Assembly: GCF_000315625.1 (NCBI RefSeq)
Contig: NW_005434602.1
Coordinates: 164,750 to 228,749 of the forward strand
DNA length: 64,000 nt
Direction of reading: 5' to 3'
Source: Guillardia theta CCMP2712
Lineage: Eukaryota > Cryptophyceae > Pyrenomonadales > Geminigeraceae
Notes under the pieces: model-generated
What the model was told of the DNA's origin: nothing
Databases searched by the model: none
What the model saw: only the letters and a program-made list of their open reading frames with translations
Position numbers and translations under genes: made by a program
Shown: positions 1 through 12,935 of the stretch, piece by piece
How positions within the stretch are numbered: the stretch's first letter is position 1
Layout of the letters: every line of letters begins with the position of its first letter

Positions 1-1243
1 CTCATCTCGCTTCATCTCCCGTTCACTTCTCGTTGTCGTGCTCTCTCCACCTTTCTTCTTGCCTGCAGCATTCTCCTTACCTGCTCCCCTCCCGTCTCCT
101 CCCCTCTCCAGTCGAAATCCTTGATTCGCACCCCTACCCATCTTTGTTCATCAGAAACTATATCAAGGACCCCCTCTTTGCGAGACCTGTACAGTCTGTG
201 TGTACCCCAACCCTATACACTCTTCCACCCCACCCCCTATTTTGAAAGACCCTCTTCCCCTGTCAGGCCCACCAGCGTCTCTCCCCCCGGCCCCTGGAGA
301 CACCCAACAAACCACATCCCCACTCATACCGGGCCGCCGGGCTGCTGGCCCAGCTGCTGGCCAGGCTGCTGGCACCCATTGTGGCCTGCCCATTGTTGCG
401 GCTGGCACCCAGGCTGGCACCGGGGCCGGCCGGGCCACTGGCAGCGCGGCGGTGGCCCCCGGCATACTATGATCGGACAGTCACTGGGCCGGGCCCGGGC
501 GGCGCCCCGGGGCCGGCGCGCGCCGAGCCGTGGCAGCCTGAGTGACTGCATACCAGCCTCTGCTGAGTCCCCGGCAGCGGCAGCCTGGCAGGGCCCGTCG
601 CCGTGGCACGGTGACCGGCGTTGCCCGGCCCGGGTGGCGCCGGCGGCACTGCGGGCCGGGCCGGCGCCTGGCCCGGCCCGACTCCGAGCCTCAGTCACTG
701 AGTGAATCACATCGAAGGGGCCTATCATTCAGAAGGACCACCTACCCCATCCTGTGTTGTTGATATGACCCGTGGTGTACCTGCCCGAAATAGATCGGCT
801 GCTCCTGATACCATGCAGTAAGTACCTCTCCGGTCCCCCTGATCTCATGCTGCATGAAGAATGCGCGGCTGTGTTGTCGGATTCAGCATCATTCTCTTCC
901 TCATACGCTTCTACCGTCTGTATCCTCCTCCCTCTCATCATCATCATTGGCGTAAACAGCAATGGCAGCAGCAGCAAGCATTGAGAGAAACAAGCTAGGT
1001 GATGAGCAGAGGAAGAAGCTAACGTTGGTGTTGTCGTTTCCTCCTCTCACGCCCTGAGATACAATGACTTTCAAATCTTCAAATTCTTATTTCCCGTCTC
1101 AAACCACATCTGTGTGATTGACTGATTGTTGACCTTTCCCTGTCTGTTTATTCTTTTCTATCCCTTGAAGCTGTGGTTGCGACCTACGTATAATCTTTCA
1201 ACGTTCTTACTAGAGGAAAGAACGATAGCTTCGAGTAGACGAG
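1..1243. other. Intergenic: ACCCC tract and GC-rich block
   Basis: No convincing gene is seen. About 120-300 is pyrimidine-rich with repeated CACCCC/TACCCC words. About 325-705 is an extremely GC-rich block dominated by GGCC, CCGGG and GCTGG words, open in several frames on both strands, which is what base composition alone would give. The same pairing of an ACCCC tract with a GGCCCGG block recurs elsewhere in this window, so I read this as a dispersed repeat. From 710 to 1243 the composition returns to normal and would hold the promoter and leader of the aquaporin gene, but no motif stands out. Confidence 0.6.
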
Positions 1244-2665
1244 ATGGAAGAAACGATCAGAAAATCAGTGAGTCAACACGAATTAGCCAGACAACACGAC
1301 AAAAACAAAGGTTACATGCAGGGTGATCAACAATTTGCATCATCGCACAGTTTGAATAGATCTGAACATGGCAACAACATCACGAGATCACCAATCCCCA
1401 TCTCGACAGCGAAACGAAACATCTTAAGGCAAACTTACGATGCGTACAGGTCATTCACGGAATGGCCCAATGAGAAGCAGAATCAGAGGCACATTGCAGC
1501 TGAGGCGATCGGCACTCTGCTCTTTACCTTCATCGCAGGAGCATGTGAGTGTTGCTGCTCATTCAGGCGATCAGCTGACAGTTTCATCCACCAGCTGCTG
1601 TCAACTCAGAGTCCTCGGGTCTCTTGACTGGAGCGCTCGGATCTGGGTTCGCTCTTGCTGTCATCATCTACGCTACTTCCGGTAGGACTTGCGTCACTCC
1701 TTGCTGTACGTGACGATGGTGAAGGTGAAAATGGCTCTGGTGGAAAGATCAACCCAGCTGTCACTGCAGGCCTGCTGATCACAGGTTTGGAGGATGAGAG
1801 CTTGCCGACAGGACTAACGGACATGCGCGCAGGACGAATCGACAAGATGACTGCAGCATGGGAGATGATCGCTCAGTTTGTTGGAGGATTTGCGGGAGGC
1901 ATCCTGCTGAAGCTCGCGCTTCCGCACACGTAAGTGTGATGTGCTTGCAAGATCATAGAGTGCCACATCTCTTCCTTGCCTCATACTGCTTGTCCTACAG
2001 GGACCTCACTGTGCCTCTTCTTGCTATGGGTGGACCTGCTACTTCACACCCGCTTTCTACATTCATTTGGTGAGACTTGAACGAACAGTTGAAGGGCGGT
2101 GTTCTTACATGCTTGACACAGGGAGTTCATGGCGACTGGCTTCCTCGTCTTTATCATCTTTGCTACTGTTGTAGACAAGCAGACTCGTCATCCTAACTTG
2201 ACTGTGACTGCTATTGCTTTGTACGGTATGGACCTGACAAGTCACAGGTGACCCTCCCTGCTCCTTTCGCTCCTCTTGCCATCGGACTTGTAAGTCTTGA
2301 ACGAGCTTGTGATGTTGTAACAAGGCTGCAGGCTGTGGTGGTTGATTCCTTTGCTGCCGGCCCCTTCACTGGGGGTGCCATGAACCCGGCAAGGTCGCGA
2401 TGCCTATCCCACCTTGATAATGCTTCTCATCTGGTTGCCTTGCTCGCAGAGCTCTCGGCCCCGCCATTGCGTTTTGGAACTTCAAGAACATCTGGGTGTA
2501 CCTGACTGCAACTTTCTTCGGAGGAATCGCAGGAGCTGTTGTCTACGAGAAAGCTTTTCTTGAGGTGAGGCCTCTCCATGGTTCCCTGCTGCCCTTCAAG
2601 CCTTTTGATGAATGTTGCAGCATCAACCACCCGAGGCGTTCGAAGTCAGCGAAGCTTCAGTCTGA
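1244..2665 (+). CDS. Aquaporin (MIP family water/solute channel), spliced
   Basis: A channel for water or small neutral solutes in a cell membrane. Both signature half-helix motifs are present: GKINPAVT (near 1747-1770) and GGAMNPAR (near 2372-2395), the latter completed across an intron to NPARALGPA. Hydrophobic segments before, between and after them fit the six-helix fold. The first ~85 residues are a polar Gln/Asn/Ser-rich extension not needed for the fold. Nine exons are inferred: 1244-1544, 1595-1681, 1725-1784, 1833-1929, 2001-2069, 2122-~2225, ~2248-2286, then two more, with a short last exon ending PPEAFEVSEASV and a stop at 2663-2665. Introns are mostly 43-71 bp; the 48-bp intron at 1785-1832 keeps the frame and could be mistaken for coding sequence. 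The exon 6/7 junction (about 2225-2248) is one base out of frame with any GT-AG intron I can draw, so that join is unresolved. A possible AATAAA signal lies near 2711. Confidence 0.9.
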
Positions 2666-2873
2666 ACGGAACCATGGACAAACATGATTCGAGTCATGTG
2701 AAATTATATTGCAATAAAGTTTGAATAGAGGAATGACTTGCTGCATTCAAGCGCAACACCGGATCAAACAATTTCTTTAATGAACAAAACGTATCAAAGA
2801 TGGTAAATTCAAGCTTTCTAGAATAGATTACAAACTTCCTCCCAATCTCATCTCATCCGAAGAGTTGTGCAGC

Positions 2874-5800
2874 TTAGTCGGACAATTTGACCATGTAAGA
2901 TTCCCAGGTGTCGTCGTTGACGCTTCGATAGCCGATAGTCTCATCAACTCCTTCAATTCCAAACGAAAATTTGTCGAATCCCTTGAACCAACCAGCAACA
3001 TAAACCCCTGAATTCAACACAGCAATACTCTGCGGACTTGATTGCTGACGATTTTCGTAACTGGCTACAGTATCAATTCCAACGGTGGGTTCTGAAAGTT
3101 GTTGTGTGAATCGGTATGCAGTAATTGTTGTTGGGCAATTGGATCCCGTCAAATGCAAACAAGATATCTGTACAGATCCACCATTGGTCTGGCCCGTAGA
3201 AGGTTGGGTGAAGTTTCCAACCAAGGCAACAGCAGTTGGTCGGTATGGAGCCTGAGTATCCGTTGAAATTTGTAAGATCCACTGTGAATAATACAAAGGA
3301 TCCCTGACTGCGTCAGACTGTGCGAGGTACAAGACATCAGCCGTCGATGTGCTCATTCCAACCTGCTTCCATGGTCCATATCCTCCATTCTTCAAGTTGG
3401 TAGGACCACCATAAGGACCGACAGTGATGGCTGATTGTCCGATGGGCAATCCAATCGTCTTAGCCCACTTCACTCCATAAGCATTGCAGCCAATGTTTTT
3501 TGATGCGCAGGATTTGGTATAAGTCGCAGGCAACAATTCCTGGTAGGGGCGAAGCTGAAAGACGGATGTGCCATCAGGAACCGTTGAAAACGCTGGAATC
3601 ACATTGTAAGCGAAGGTGCACGTGGTAGAGCAGGAGATCACTCCAGTGTATCCCGCGCCCGTTCCTTTGGTGATCGTTACTTTCATGCCATCCAATGAAT
3701 TAGCGGAGGATACTGTTGCAGACGTGACCGATAGGCTCAAACAACTGCAGCCTCGAGGTGAGTTTGCGCATGCCTGATTGGTCAAGATATGCACAGCACT
3801 ACCATCGCACGGGGAAGCTTGAGTGCCACTCTGAACGACCTTTCCAGTGTACGATGCTGTAGCGTAGTTCAACTGGGGGCGCAAATCTACTGTTCCAACA
3901 TCGTCAAAGGTGACAACGAAGCCTGTCCAAGTAGATGTAGAAGCGGCATGCGAATACATGGTGCAATCAGGCAGTCCAGTATTTCCGAGAGATTCCTGAG
4001 AAGATGTCACAGGAGACGCTCTTAACATTGGGCAGCCAAGACTGTTCACTCTGCCAGCAGTCTTAAGACCGAAGATATCATCTCCATTGTAGCCAAGATT
4101 CGTTTGCACGGTAGACGAAGCAGAGTTGAGGAAATACGGCTGAGCGCTTGATGTGTACATATTGGATCCTTGATATTTACTTGCTGCACTTGCCTGATAC
4201 GATCCAATGACAAAGATCTCTCCTGAGATCGCATTCACAGCCACAGATGAAGCTGTCTCACTGGTGGTCTCGCCACCAGTTCGCCTGATCCATTCAACCT
4301 GGGGCTGGCGCAAACTGTTTCCATACAACCCTGACACACCTTGCTTTGCAGGTGCCCCGTTACCAGAATACTTCACCAGGAAAATATCAGATAGCGTAGA
4401 CAAGGATCTTAACTTTCCCGAGCAGATAGCATCATTCAAATAAAGGGTGGAAATTCCTTTCACTCCCACGGTCTTATCTCTGCTGCATGACAATGGGTAC
4501 TTCGTTGCCCCAAAGTCCGCATAATTGCTGTCGGAGTTGGTTGTAATTTGACCCGTGACATAGATGTAGAAATCAGTAATCCTGCCGTACCCTTCCCTTA
4601 ACGTTGATACTGGCCCTGGAGATCCAACTATCCGCTGAGTTGGAATAGGATCAGAGGCAGATCTCTGCGGCACTTGCAATCGCGATCCCGCAAACACTGG
4701 ATCTAGAAATGCAATTGCTGTTGGGGTCAATATAAAGTTGTTTTGTGTCGCATCAACAACAGTGTCACCAGAAGCCGAAACGAAGTGATACCAAACCAGA
4801 AAACCTGTGGCATCGTACGCTGCAACATACATTGATTGTTTGGTAGAGGATGCGCTGGGAGTGTATCCAAGTTGCACATAGTCACTCGCAACAGTGTTCT
4901 GCACAACATAATCTTGATTCGCCGAGACTACCCCAGAGGCTGACACAGATTGAGTTCTGCAGAGTTTCTTAAGAGTCTTCACTTGTGGTTGTGTATTAGC
5001 AGGTGGACCTTCGGTGACGGTCTGAGTATTAAAGGTACAATTTTGAATTCGGATGGAAACAGTATCCGTCGTTTTCGTGTCATGTCCAAAGGTTCCAACA
5101 ACAAATATCATGTCATTGTGCGAGGCAACTGCTGCGATGCTTCCACTTGATACTGTGTTTTCCGACGAGACTTGGCCGTCGTACATGAAGCGCACCCAAA
5201 ACACTCGAAGATCATTGTCATACTGAGCCAAAAAGTTGAATTCATCATACACATTCTGCTGAAGTGCTGCACATACAGGGACACCAACAGTGACTTTATA
5301 CGCGTCTGGCATCTGACCATAGCACACGAAATTCGAGGTAAGATCCTTCTTCTGCGCCTTTCCAGTGATATAGACACCTCCGTTGGCCCAGTGCTCGCCC
5401 TTTACGTCCGAAGATGGTTTACCAGAAATCACGTAGCACGAAGTGCTGTCTGGCGTCATCTCTCCATTGCCGTCCCAATCAGGCTGAACGTAAGCAGTGC
5501 GGGTTGCCGCCTTGTAATCTTGTATCTTCCTCGACTGTCCAATTCCCTTACCACAAGTGATAGTGATAGTGAGTCCATTGTACCATTTGTCCATGACGGT
5601 CCCGGCAGTATTGACCAAATCTTGACCGGAAGCAGCAAAATAAGATGCAGCGGTGTTGGCCAGAACAATGTATCCCGGGGACTGGCCGGTTCCTTTCGAC
5701 CCAGAAACGGCAATGCCGCGATCATATTCAACATCAGTCCTTGTTACTGAAGTGGGAACATTGGGAGGATTCGAAGTAGAGCGCACTTGGGTGTTGATCA

Positions 5801-8800
5801 CATTGCTTGTTGATGCATGAAAACATCGAATCTTCAAATTTGACACCACCAGCTCCTGTCCTGACTGCGTTCCTTTGATGACTTCTGAGTTGATGAACTG
5901 ACCAAGATTTGAATATTTGATCACGAAAGCCTCTTGATAGTTGGCTCCCGCATTGGTTTGAGACGTGACCTGTCCGTATGTGTCGGTTCCAAGAATTTGA
6001 AGAGTTTTTGCAGGTGTGCTGGAGGCGACTCTTGTCTGAGTATCAACATTATAAATGTTCAGGGTCACATTTTCAACAGTACTTGGCAATCCGTCACTGT
6101 AGTATCCAACAACATAGTGATTTCCTGATGAAGCGTCCACAGTAATTCCTTGGATGGAGGCAACTTGTCCTCCAGCAGCTGTGTCAATCTTGTTAAGCCA
6201 CAAAGGCTTCCCAACTTTGTCCATCTTGGCAATGAAGCTTGCACTTCCGGTGTACAGGTGGAAACTTTCTGCACCGCTCATGTCACAGTTGCCGTCCTTG
6301 ACACGTGAAAAATCTGTTGTAGTTGCCACCTTGCTGGTGACATTGAAGGCAGTGATTGTTGCTTTGCAACCGTAGTTTGGAGTTGCAGATACCACTATGA
6401 TCGTAGATCCAACGTAATCCAAACTTCCACTACCTGGACCCCCAGTGAAAGTGATAGTATTCAGAGTTGTAGTTGATGAATTCACGACCAAGTAAGTATT
6501 TGATGCTGTCGTGACAGTCAATCGCCCGAGTAGGTTTTGGTTCATGGCGATATGCTTTCCTTTGATCGTCATGTATCCATGCAGCGACCCAATCACATAG
6601 GTATCTCCAGTGTTGGGGTCAGTAGCCATGTCGTATACTTGTACATCCTCTGGTTGACCCGCACTGCTGAAATGCAATCCCCATACGAAGTCATAGGATC
6701 CATATTGAAATCCCCTGTTTTGATCAGAGATACAGCTAATAGATCTCGTAGAGACGTCCTCCCACCCAGTTTGAGCATAGTTCATGCGAGTGATAAAAGG
6801 GGATGACTTTGCTGCTGGTGATGCTTCAACAGTGACCTCAAAATTCTGCATGCTCTGCTGCGAGCTCAAACCAGCGGGTGGTGTCTCACAAATCAAAATT
6901 GAATGTTCCTGGGGTCCATTCCTTGATGAAGGGCATGGTTTGCACGATCCGCCACAGTTGTTACCTGTTTCGTCACCGTCCATGCAAGACAAGAAATAAA
7001 TTGTTGCCATGGCATGGTGTTGGGCTGGAATAGTGCCTTTCTGGCCTCTCAAAACTGTAATTGAAGCAGTATTCGACGATGATGTTGTGGAAACTACCTT
7101 CATGATCTCATCATCTATCTTGATGTATCCAATTGTGTTGGTTCCGCCAATTTGCCTTGTGCTTCCCTGAATGTTGGACACAACCAAATTATTCGAAGAA
7201 ATGAAAAGACTGCTGGTCAGGTATGCAACAGAATCATCAGATTTCATTGTTGACGATAAAATTGCCCTTCTTGATAGCAATTCAATTTGAGATCCTCGCT
7301 TATGCGCGCTGACTTGTGTACCCAGTTGTGCTCTCTTTACGTCAAAGATACTTCCATTGATAGCCATTATCAGCATGATTTCTGCGTCCATTTGAATGTA
7401 TCGTCCAGCGGTGAATTCCTGGAGATCAGACTTGGAATCAACTGTTGTATCATAGACCTGAAATACGCTCTCGTCCTGCGTCTTGAAAGCTCTCTGCTCC
7501 CACCAGGGGTTTCCATTTCCATCATTGCGAACCACAAGACTGCCAGAAGTACAAGACGATGACATGACGTTATCGACAGTCGTGGCATTCAAGTATAAAG
7601 TATTGTTATTGAGTGTGTACGAATTGACTTGCAAATATGTATCTGAACCACAACTCACAACGCATCCAACCTGAGAGCAATCTGCAGTTCCAAGAAGTTT
7701 CAAAACGTCTGTGACTTGTAGCTCACTTCCTCCGTTTGACAGTGTTGACACAGCGGTGGTTTCACCAGCAGCAATTCTTCGAACGATGTCTCCAGGATTG
7801 ATAGCTGGAGGGAGTGCCGACTGAGATGAGACTTTCATGAAGCAAAAATGGCCATCTTTCGCTGACGCTGGAGAGTAACCTTGACAAACAGCATTCGTAG
7901 AAATCGGCACTGCATTGCTGGCCGCAGCATTTTTTGATTGCTGCTGAATCCTCACCACGGAGTTCCTGCATACTTCAACAGCTCTGACAGCAGAACCAGT
8001 TGTGTGATCTCCCACAGGAGAATTGAAAGATCCTCGCTCAGTGATGTACAAAGTGCTTCCGGAAACTCCACTTACTCGAACTATCTCTTGTCCTATGACC
8101 ACATATGCTGGATCATCGGAGGTAACAACAGGAAAGTAGCTTGAGGTGAAATAGTCCATTGTACCAGAAGTAGGATCTTGATCAAGTTGCACGGTCCAAA
8201 GTGAATTCAGGGTTACGACACTTCCTGATTGGCAATTGGAAGCCGATGAAACTGCTTGCAAAGTCAACACATTCCCAGTCCAGCTTGTGACGGTAATATT
8301 GTGAGTGTCTCCGCAGGAAATCACCCATGGACCAGTACCTTCTGCAAGAAGAACAGCAGCATTTTCCACCGTAAGGGACGTACCACCATTTGCCAGTGCA
8401 GCGCTCTGAGCAACAGAAACTGTGGTTCTGCCCTTGAAGTTGTTCTTGAAGTCCGAAGAAAGTGCTGTAGCGGCTGTACTCTTGAGATCAAAGAAATTAA
8501 ACCCGCAGAGCGCAACAGCATCTTCAATGTAAATGTTCAATGATGTAGTCTTTGAAGTCCCGGCTTGGGTAGACAAGAACACAGAGTTCGAAAATTTGAT
8601 AGTTGTAATACCCTCGATCATCTTGTCATCTTTGACTGTTGCAAACAACCCCTCAATATTCCATTTTTTCTGTTGATATGTTTTGCGAAACCCAGTTGTA
8701 CCAGAGAAATCAGTGTAGGATTCACCCAAATTCGTGGTGAACACTGCATCATCTGGGCACAAAAATGGATATTTGAGATAAGGAAATCCGTACGTGCATG

Positions 8801-10446
8801 CAGTGGTTTGTGAGCCTCTACCAACACAAGTTCCACTTTGAACTGCCAATACTTGATTGTTTGACGAACATCTTGAATGTGAGCCACCAGGAACAGGGCA
8901 ACTTGAGCAATGGGTAGGGAAACATGGACCACCCGTGTCAATACCAGTTTCTCCTTGGTCAATATACTTGGGAATAGCTGCAGTGCCATAGTTGTACCCC
9001 TTAGACGTTCCATCATCTTGCATTCCATTCCAGCAATGCTCAGGATATTGTTGTTTCATGGTGTCTGTTGCACTGTTGTATGCATTGTGAAGAGTATTTC
9101 CATTCATGTTGTTGGGAGACTTGAGTACATCTCCAGCTCCTGAGAGAATGTAATTGTTGTCGCCTGCTGCAGCCTTCTGTGCTCTTGATTCATCACGGAC
9201 GATGGAAGCTGGAAAACTAGTTTTGCGACATGCTTTTCCGTTGATTCTCACGATTGGATTGCTCCCTGTCAAGCCGAAGTTTTCTCCCAGAACTGTAATG
9301 CTGGCACCTCCAGATCGTCTACTATATCTTGGCAAAACTTGTTTCACCTTGATGACATTAGCTTCATGTCCTTGACAGTAAAATTTCAATCCAGTTGGAT
9401 TATAATAGGCAGATGGAGCTTGTTTGCACATGTCGATTGTTCCATCCAGGTTGCAACAAGGATACCAGGAGTTTCCACTGTACAATGCTACGGTAGAAAG
9501 AGAAGTTGCTTCTGCACCTGGATAGTAACCTCCACGAATTTTGATTTGCTTCACATGTGAAAGTACACCAAGCATATCAATCGTACCTGAATCACAATCA
9601 GTCACACAACAAGACAAATTGTTTTATTTGTACTAGGCTTTTTCTTGGTTCTGCTGTCAATCCATCCTGAGCCTTCGTTGAGAATCAATGTTATGGACCC
9701 TCCCTGATTGACATCCAACAAGCATCAGATATTTGTCTTGTAAATGAAGTAGAGTAGCAACCTGTTGCGTTGCTTGAAACATCATGAGCGAAAACCCACA
9801 GGAGGCTTCGATTATGACATCCGGAGCTTGTAGTGGAGTTGCTGTCAATGGAGTTTGCGCATGAATGAGCGTAAAGGACAGCTTTCCGTTGTAAGCTGCT
9901 GATAAATCTCCAGAAAAACTATGAAAGAATGCAACTCAGACGAATACAGCAAAACATGAGACACAAACTATAATAGCTTACCTGTCTGTAGGAGACACAA
10001 AGTACCAAATTTCATCATTAGTATCCGAACCACTTACACCTGAGCCTCGTCCAGCCACCAACTGAACAGACGATTTCTGATTTTTGAGCGTAAGCGTACT
10101 CCAACCTGCCAGCCCTGGCAATTGCAACGATGAAACCATAGGTTGTGGAGGTTGTGAGACGGCCAAAGGATAACTTCCAGCACTGCCGAAATGTAAATTC
10201 ACTCTTTAGTAACCATCTTTGTGGGCTACCTGGCCGAAGGCAGTAGTACATTTGAACCTGAACTATATTGTGAAGGCTGGCTATACCTGACAAGTCGTAA
10301 GCACTCAATGCCCTTTGACAAGCAAAGAAAACACACGTGTTACTACTCGAGACCACTGAAAGACCTGGGGAATTTGAATATGTAGCACTGGTAACACCAT
10401 CCAAGAATAGGAGCGAAAGGGCGATCTTGAAGATCCGTCGAACCAT
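2874..10446 (-). CDS. Giant secreted protein: laminin-IV-like, IPT/TIG, Cys motif, beta-propeller repeats
   Basis: Likely a secreted or cell-surface adhesive protein of about 2,400 residues. ATG at 10446 (in-frame ATGs also at 10458 and 10473) gives a signal peptide, MVRRIFKIALSLLFLDGVTSA. Several short 5' exons follow (introns 9981-9919, 9761-9704 and 9633-9587 all join in frame), then one uninterrupted 6.7-kb exon from 9586 to the stop at 2874. Spliced exons 1-6 encode a region with the pattern of the laminin IV/B domain: WYFVSP, FSGDLSAAYNGKLSF, DVIIEASCG, then GWIDSRT and VLSHVKQIKIRGGYY. Next comes an IPT/TIG-like stretch (ASITVLGENFGL, near 9300), three modules ending in an RG..GT...H signature (about 8000-8100, 7260-7400, 7000-7150), a Cys cluster CMDGDETGNNCGGSCKPC (~6950), and repeats such as GITVDASSGNHYVVGYYSDG and SSVAVNAISGEIFVIGSY typical of SBBP/YVTN-like propellers (about 6250-2900). 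No C-terminal membrane anchor is visible. Domain names are by pattern only. Confidence 0.85.
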
Positions 10447-10474
10447 TTCTCCTTTCATCCTCACTTCATTCAAC

Positions 10475-11497
10475 TCAAATCTCCACGATACAGCTCAATC
10501 CACAATGAACGAGTGGAATGAGGAGAGTTGATAGAGGGGACCTCCACAGAGGTGTGCGAAGGAGAGGGGGAGGGGTGGCTAGAGGAGAGTTGAGAGGAGA
10601 GCGATGGGGAGAGAGGAGGTTGAGAGAGCGGGAAAGCGTAGGAGGATTGCAGCGGCGGTTGAACGGGTAAGGTCCGTCGGTTGCCCTCAAGAATCGTACT
10701 GATGGATGGTACTGTGGTACTGTAACACAGTACTCATTTTGTCGTATAAATATATTTGGAAATATATATACCTTAGTCTACATCGTATAAAGATTATTAT
10801 CATTATCTGGGGCTGTTTTATCAACTTGTTCTAGGTACAAGTGAAAAAGGAATGGTAAATACATATAGTTTTTATCAATCCATAAATGTCATACAATTTA
10901 AAGCATCTGGTACAATTTAAATATATTTTTAATAAGGATACATCGAAACGAAAATGGAGCCATTTTAGGACAACGGTTAGAGGATAACGAATGTTCGCTA
11001 TCGGCCCGGGCAACCGGAAACCCGGCGGGCCCGGCCAGCGCGGCCCGGTAGCTACGTTACCTGCAATTGACTCAACAAGTCCCCCTCAGGATTATTTTAT
11101 GGAGACAATAAAGGCATCAAAAGCAGAAAGGGAATTATCCCTGCACATATTCTGCTGCCCTGTCTCATCTGCCCTCCCCAAGTCGTGACCTGCCAGGACC
11201 TACGGAGGAGGAGGAGCCCCTTGCTCCTATTTCGAGACGGGTGCCATGCAGCGAAGGGAGTGAGTGAATGCGATGGAGGAGAGGGAACGAATGGAACCAG
11301 CAGCACTGAATGCATTCTGCAGGAACTTCAGAAGAAGTGCTTCAAGACTCTCCGCTCTCGCAGATTCAAGGAGATATCCCGTCGACAGCGTTATAGACCA
11401 ACACATCAAGCCTGTCGAAGCTCATAGCAACAGGTTGGCTTGAAGTCTAATACTTCTCAAGGGGTTTGATCTCTTCTCAGACCGTCAGCTCATAGAG
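10475..11497. other. Intergenic with a small GC-rich repeat fragment
   Basis: No gene recognised. 10540-10680 is purine-rich upstream sequence of the large secreted-protein gene. 10720-10980 is AT-rich (poly-A/T and ATATAT words). 11006-11052 is a short GGCCCGG-type GC-rich fragment like the larger blocks elsewhere. 11080-11497 has short open frames on both strands without a recognisable product and probably includes the leader of the next gene. Confidence 0.5.
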
Positions 11498-12935
11498 TTG
11501 ATGGATCTCACTACATATCAGCAACCAGAAACTCTTGGATCCCTGCCTCGACAGACCCTTCCAAGAGCCATGGAGATGAGTCGATCAGGTCCTAGGCCTG
11601 CACAGAGGCGTTGGGGAGATGTGATGTGTCATGCAGACCCGTCAGAAGCAGTGAGTCCATCATGTCATCCATCTGGCAACAAAGTCATGACACTCTGAGA
11701 CACGCGTCTCAAGGGGTGGTAGCAGCGGACCTGAGAAGGTGCAGTAGCGAGGGGATGGGACTCCGTTGAGACTTGGGTTCGAGCAGGTCTACCCTGCTCC
11801 TGCAGTCGCTGCATGAGGCGAGAAAGTTCAAGGACATCGACGACGTGAGAAGAGCAGTGCAGGAACATGAGCAGTACGTGGGGGACCTTCGTAGCAGTCT
11901 AAGGTCCAAGGGTGCCTCTGCGGTACAACGCAAGGCCACAACGTAACCTTTCATGTTGTGATGAACAACTGTCGAGCTCTTACTACTTGTCCTCTTGAAT
12001 CTAGATGGAGGCATCAGTACCCAGACCTTCAGCTGGATAGAATACGAGGGAGTGTCCAGTGCATCCAAGATCGTGAAGATGAAGATGAATTCTCGAATGA
12101 AGGAGATCGATTGATTGAAGCCGTCCGCCCAAAGACAGTCTCAACCTATCATAGAGGATTCATCTCCCGCAGTAGCAGATACAATAGGTTGGAAATCGCA
12201 AGAAATCTCATCATTTCTGGCAAGGTCGAGGAGGGAGAGGAGCTTGTACGAGAACTGAACCAGGAGGATTCAATATACAACCAAGAAGAGAATGTCATCA
12301 ACTATCAGCGAAGCACCTTCCCTGCTGCCTATCCCTCGCATCTGCTGAATGGACCAAACATCCCTGTGTCCGTTCAAAGGTGGACAAGAAAGAATCCTTG
12401 CTGTGGTTGTTGGCTGAAATACAGCACTGCAACAGGACGGAGATTTGCAGGGCGTATGAAGACATTTTCAAGGGAACACATCCAGATCATTTGGATGGAG
12501 ATCTTTTCAAGCAACGCAATTCCTCGAGGTTCGTGTTTTTGCACCTTGTTTGGAATCGTGCTGATCAGCACTGCTGTCAGCTTGAACATGAGAATGGACC
12601 TCGACAATTTTCTGGAACAGACGAAACGAAGCTCGTTGGCGTTTAGGAAGAAGCAGAAGGAAGCAGAAGAAAAGGCTCTGAGGAATAACGATCTTGCAGA
12701 CAAAAGGTGTATAATGACCTCATTCTTGTTGATAGAAAGTATCGATTGATTGTTTGATGCAAGCAGGCCGAAAGCAGTACATGAAAAAGCCAAGACATCG
12801 GAGGAAGACTGGAATAAAGATTATGGCGATGTGATGCGGATGACGATGGAAAAACTGCTAGGACGAACAGTGATCTTTGCACCTCTTGAATCAGAAAACA
12901 ACCATGACGAGAAGCAATTGACTGCCGAATGTTAG
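11498..12935 (+). CDS. Conserved-looking hypothetical protein, spliced, Lys/Glu-rich C-terminus
   Basis: Function not recognised. A consistent gene model can be drawn from ATG at 11498: exon 1 ends at a GTGAGT donor near 11650. A second exon (about 11810-11942) begins SLHEARKFKDIDDVRRAVQE. A third (about 12000-12293) includes TYHRGFISRSSRYNRLEIAR. A fourth (12380-about 12530) includes ESLLWLLAEIQHCNRTEICR. Two more follow, with a charged helical stretch (LAFRKKQKEAEEKALRNND) and the end GRTVIFAPLESENNHDEKQ before the stop at 12933-12935. All these junctions use GT-AG and keep the frame, which is the main argument that it is real. The product would be about 390 residues, polar, without signal peptide or membrane segment. 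The coiled, charged C-terminus suggests an intracellular protein; nothing further is supported. A further small exon in intron 1 is possible. Confidence 0.6.

Noticed and set aside
121-705. A 194-residue ORF and several overlapping ones in the first GC block
   Set aside because: Open in nearly all frames because stop codons are rare at this GC content; the sequence is low complexity.
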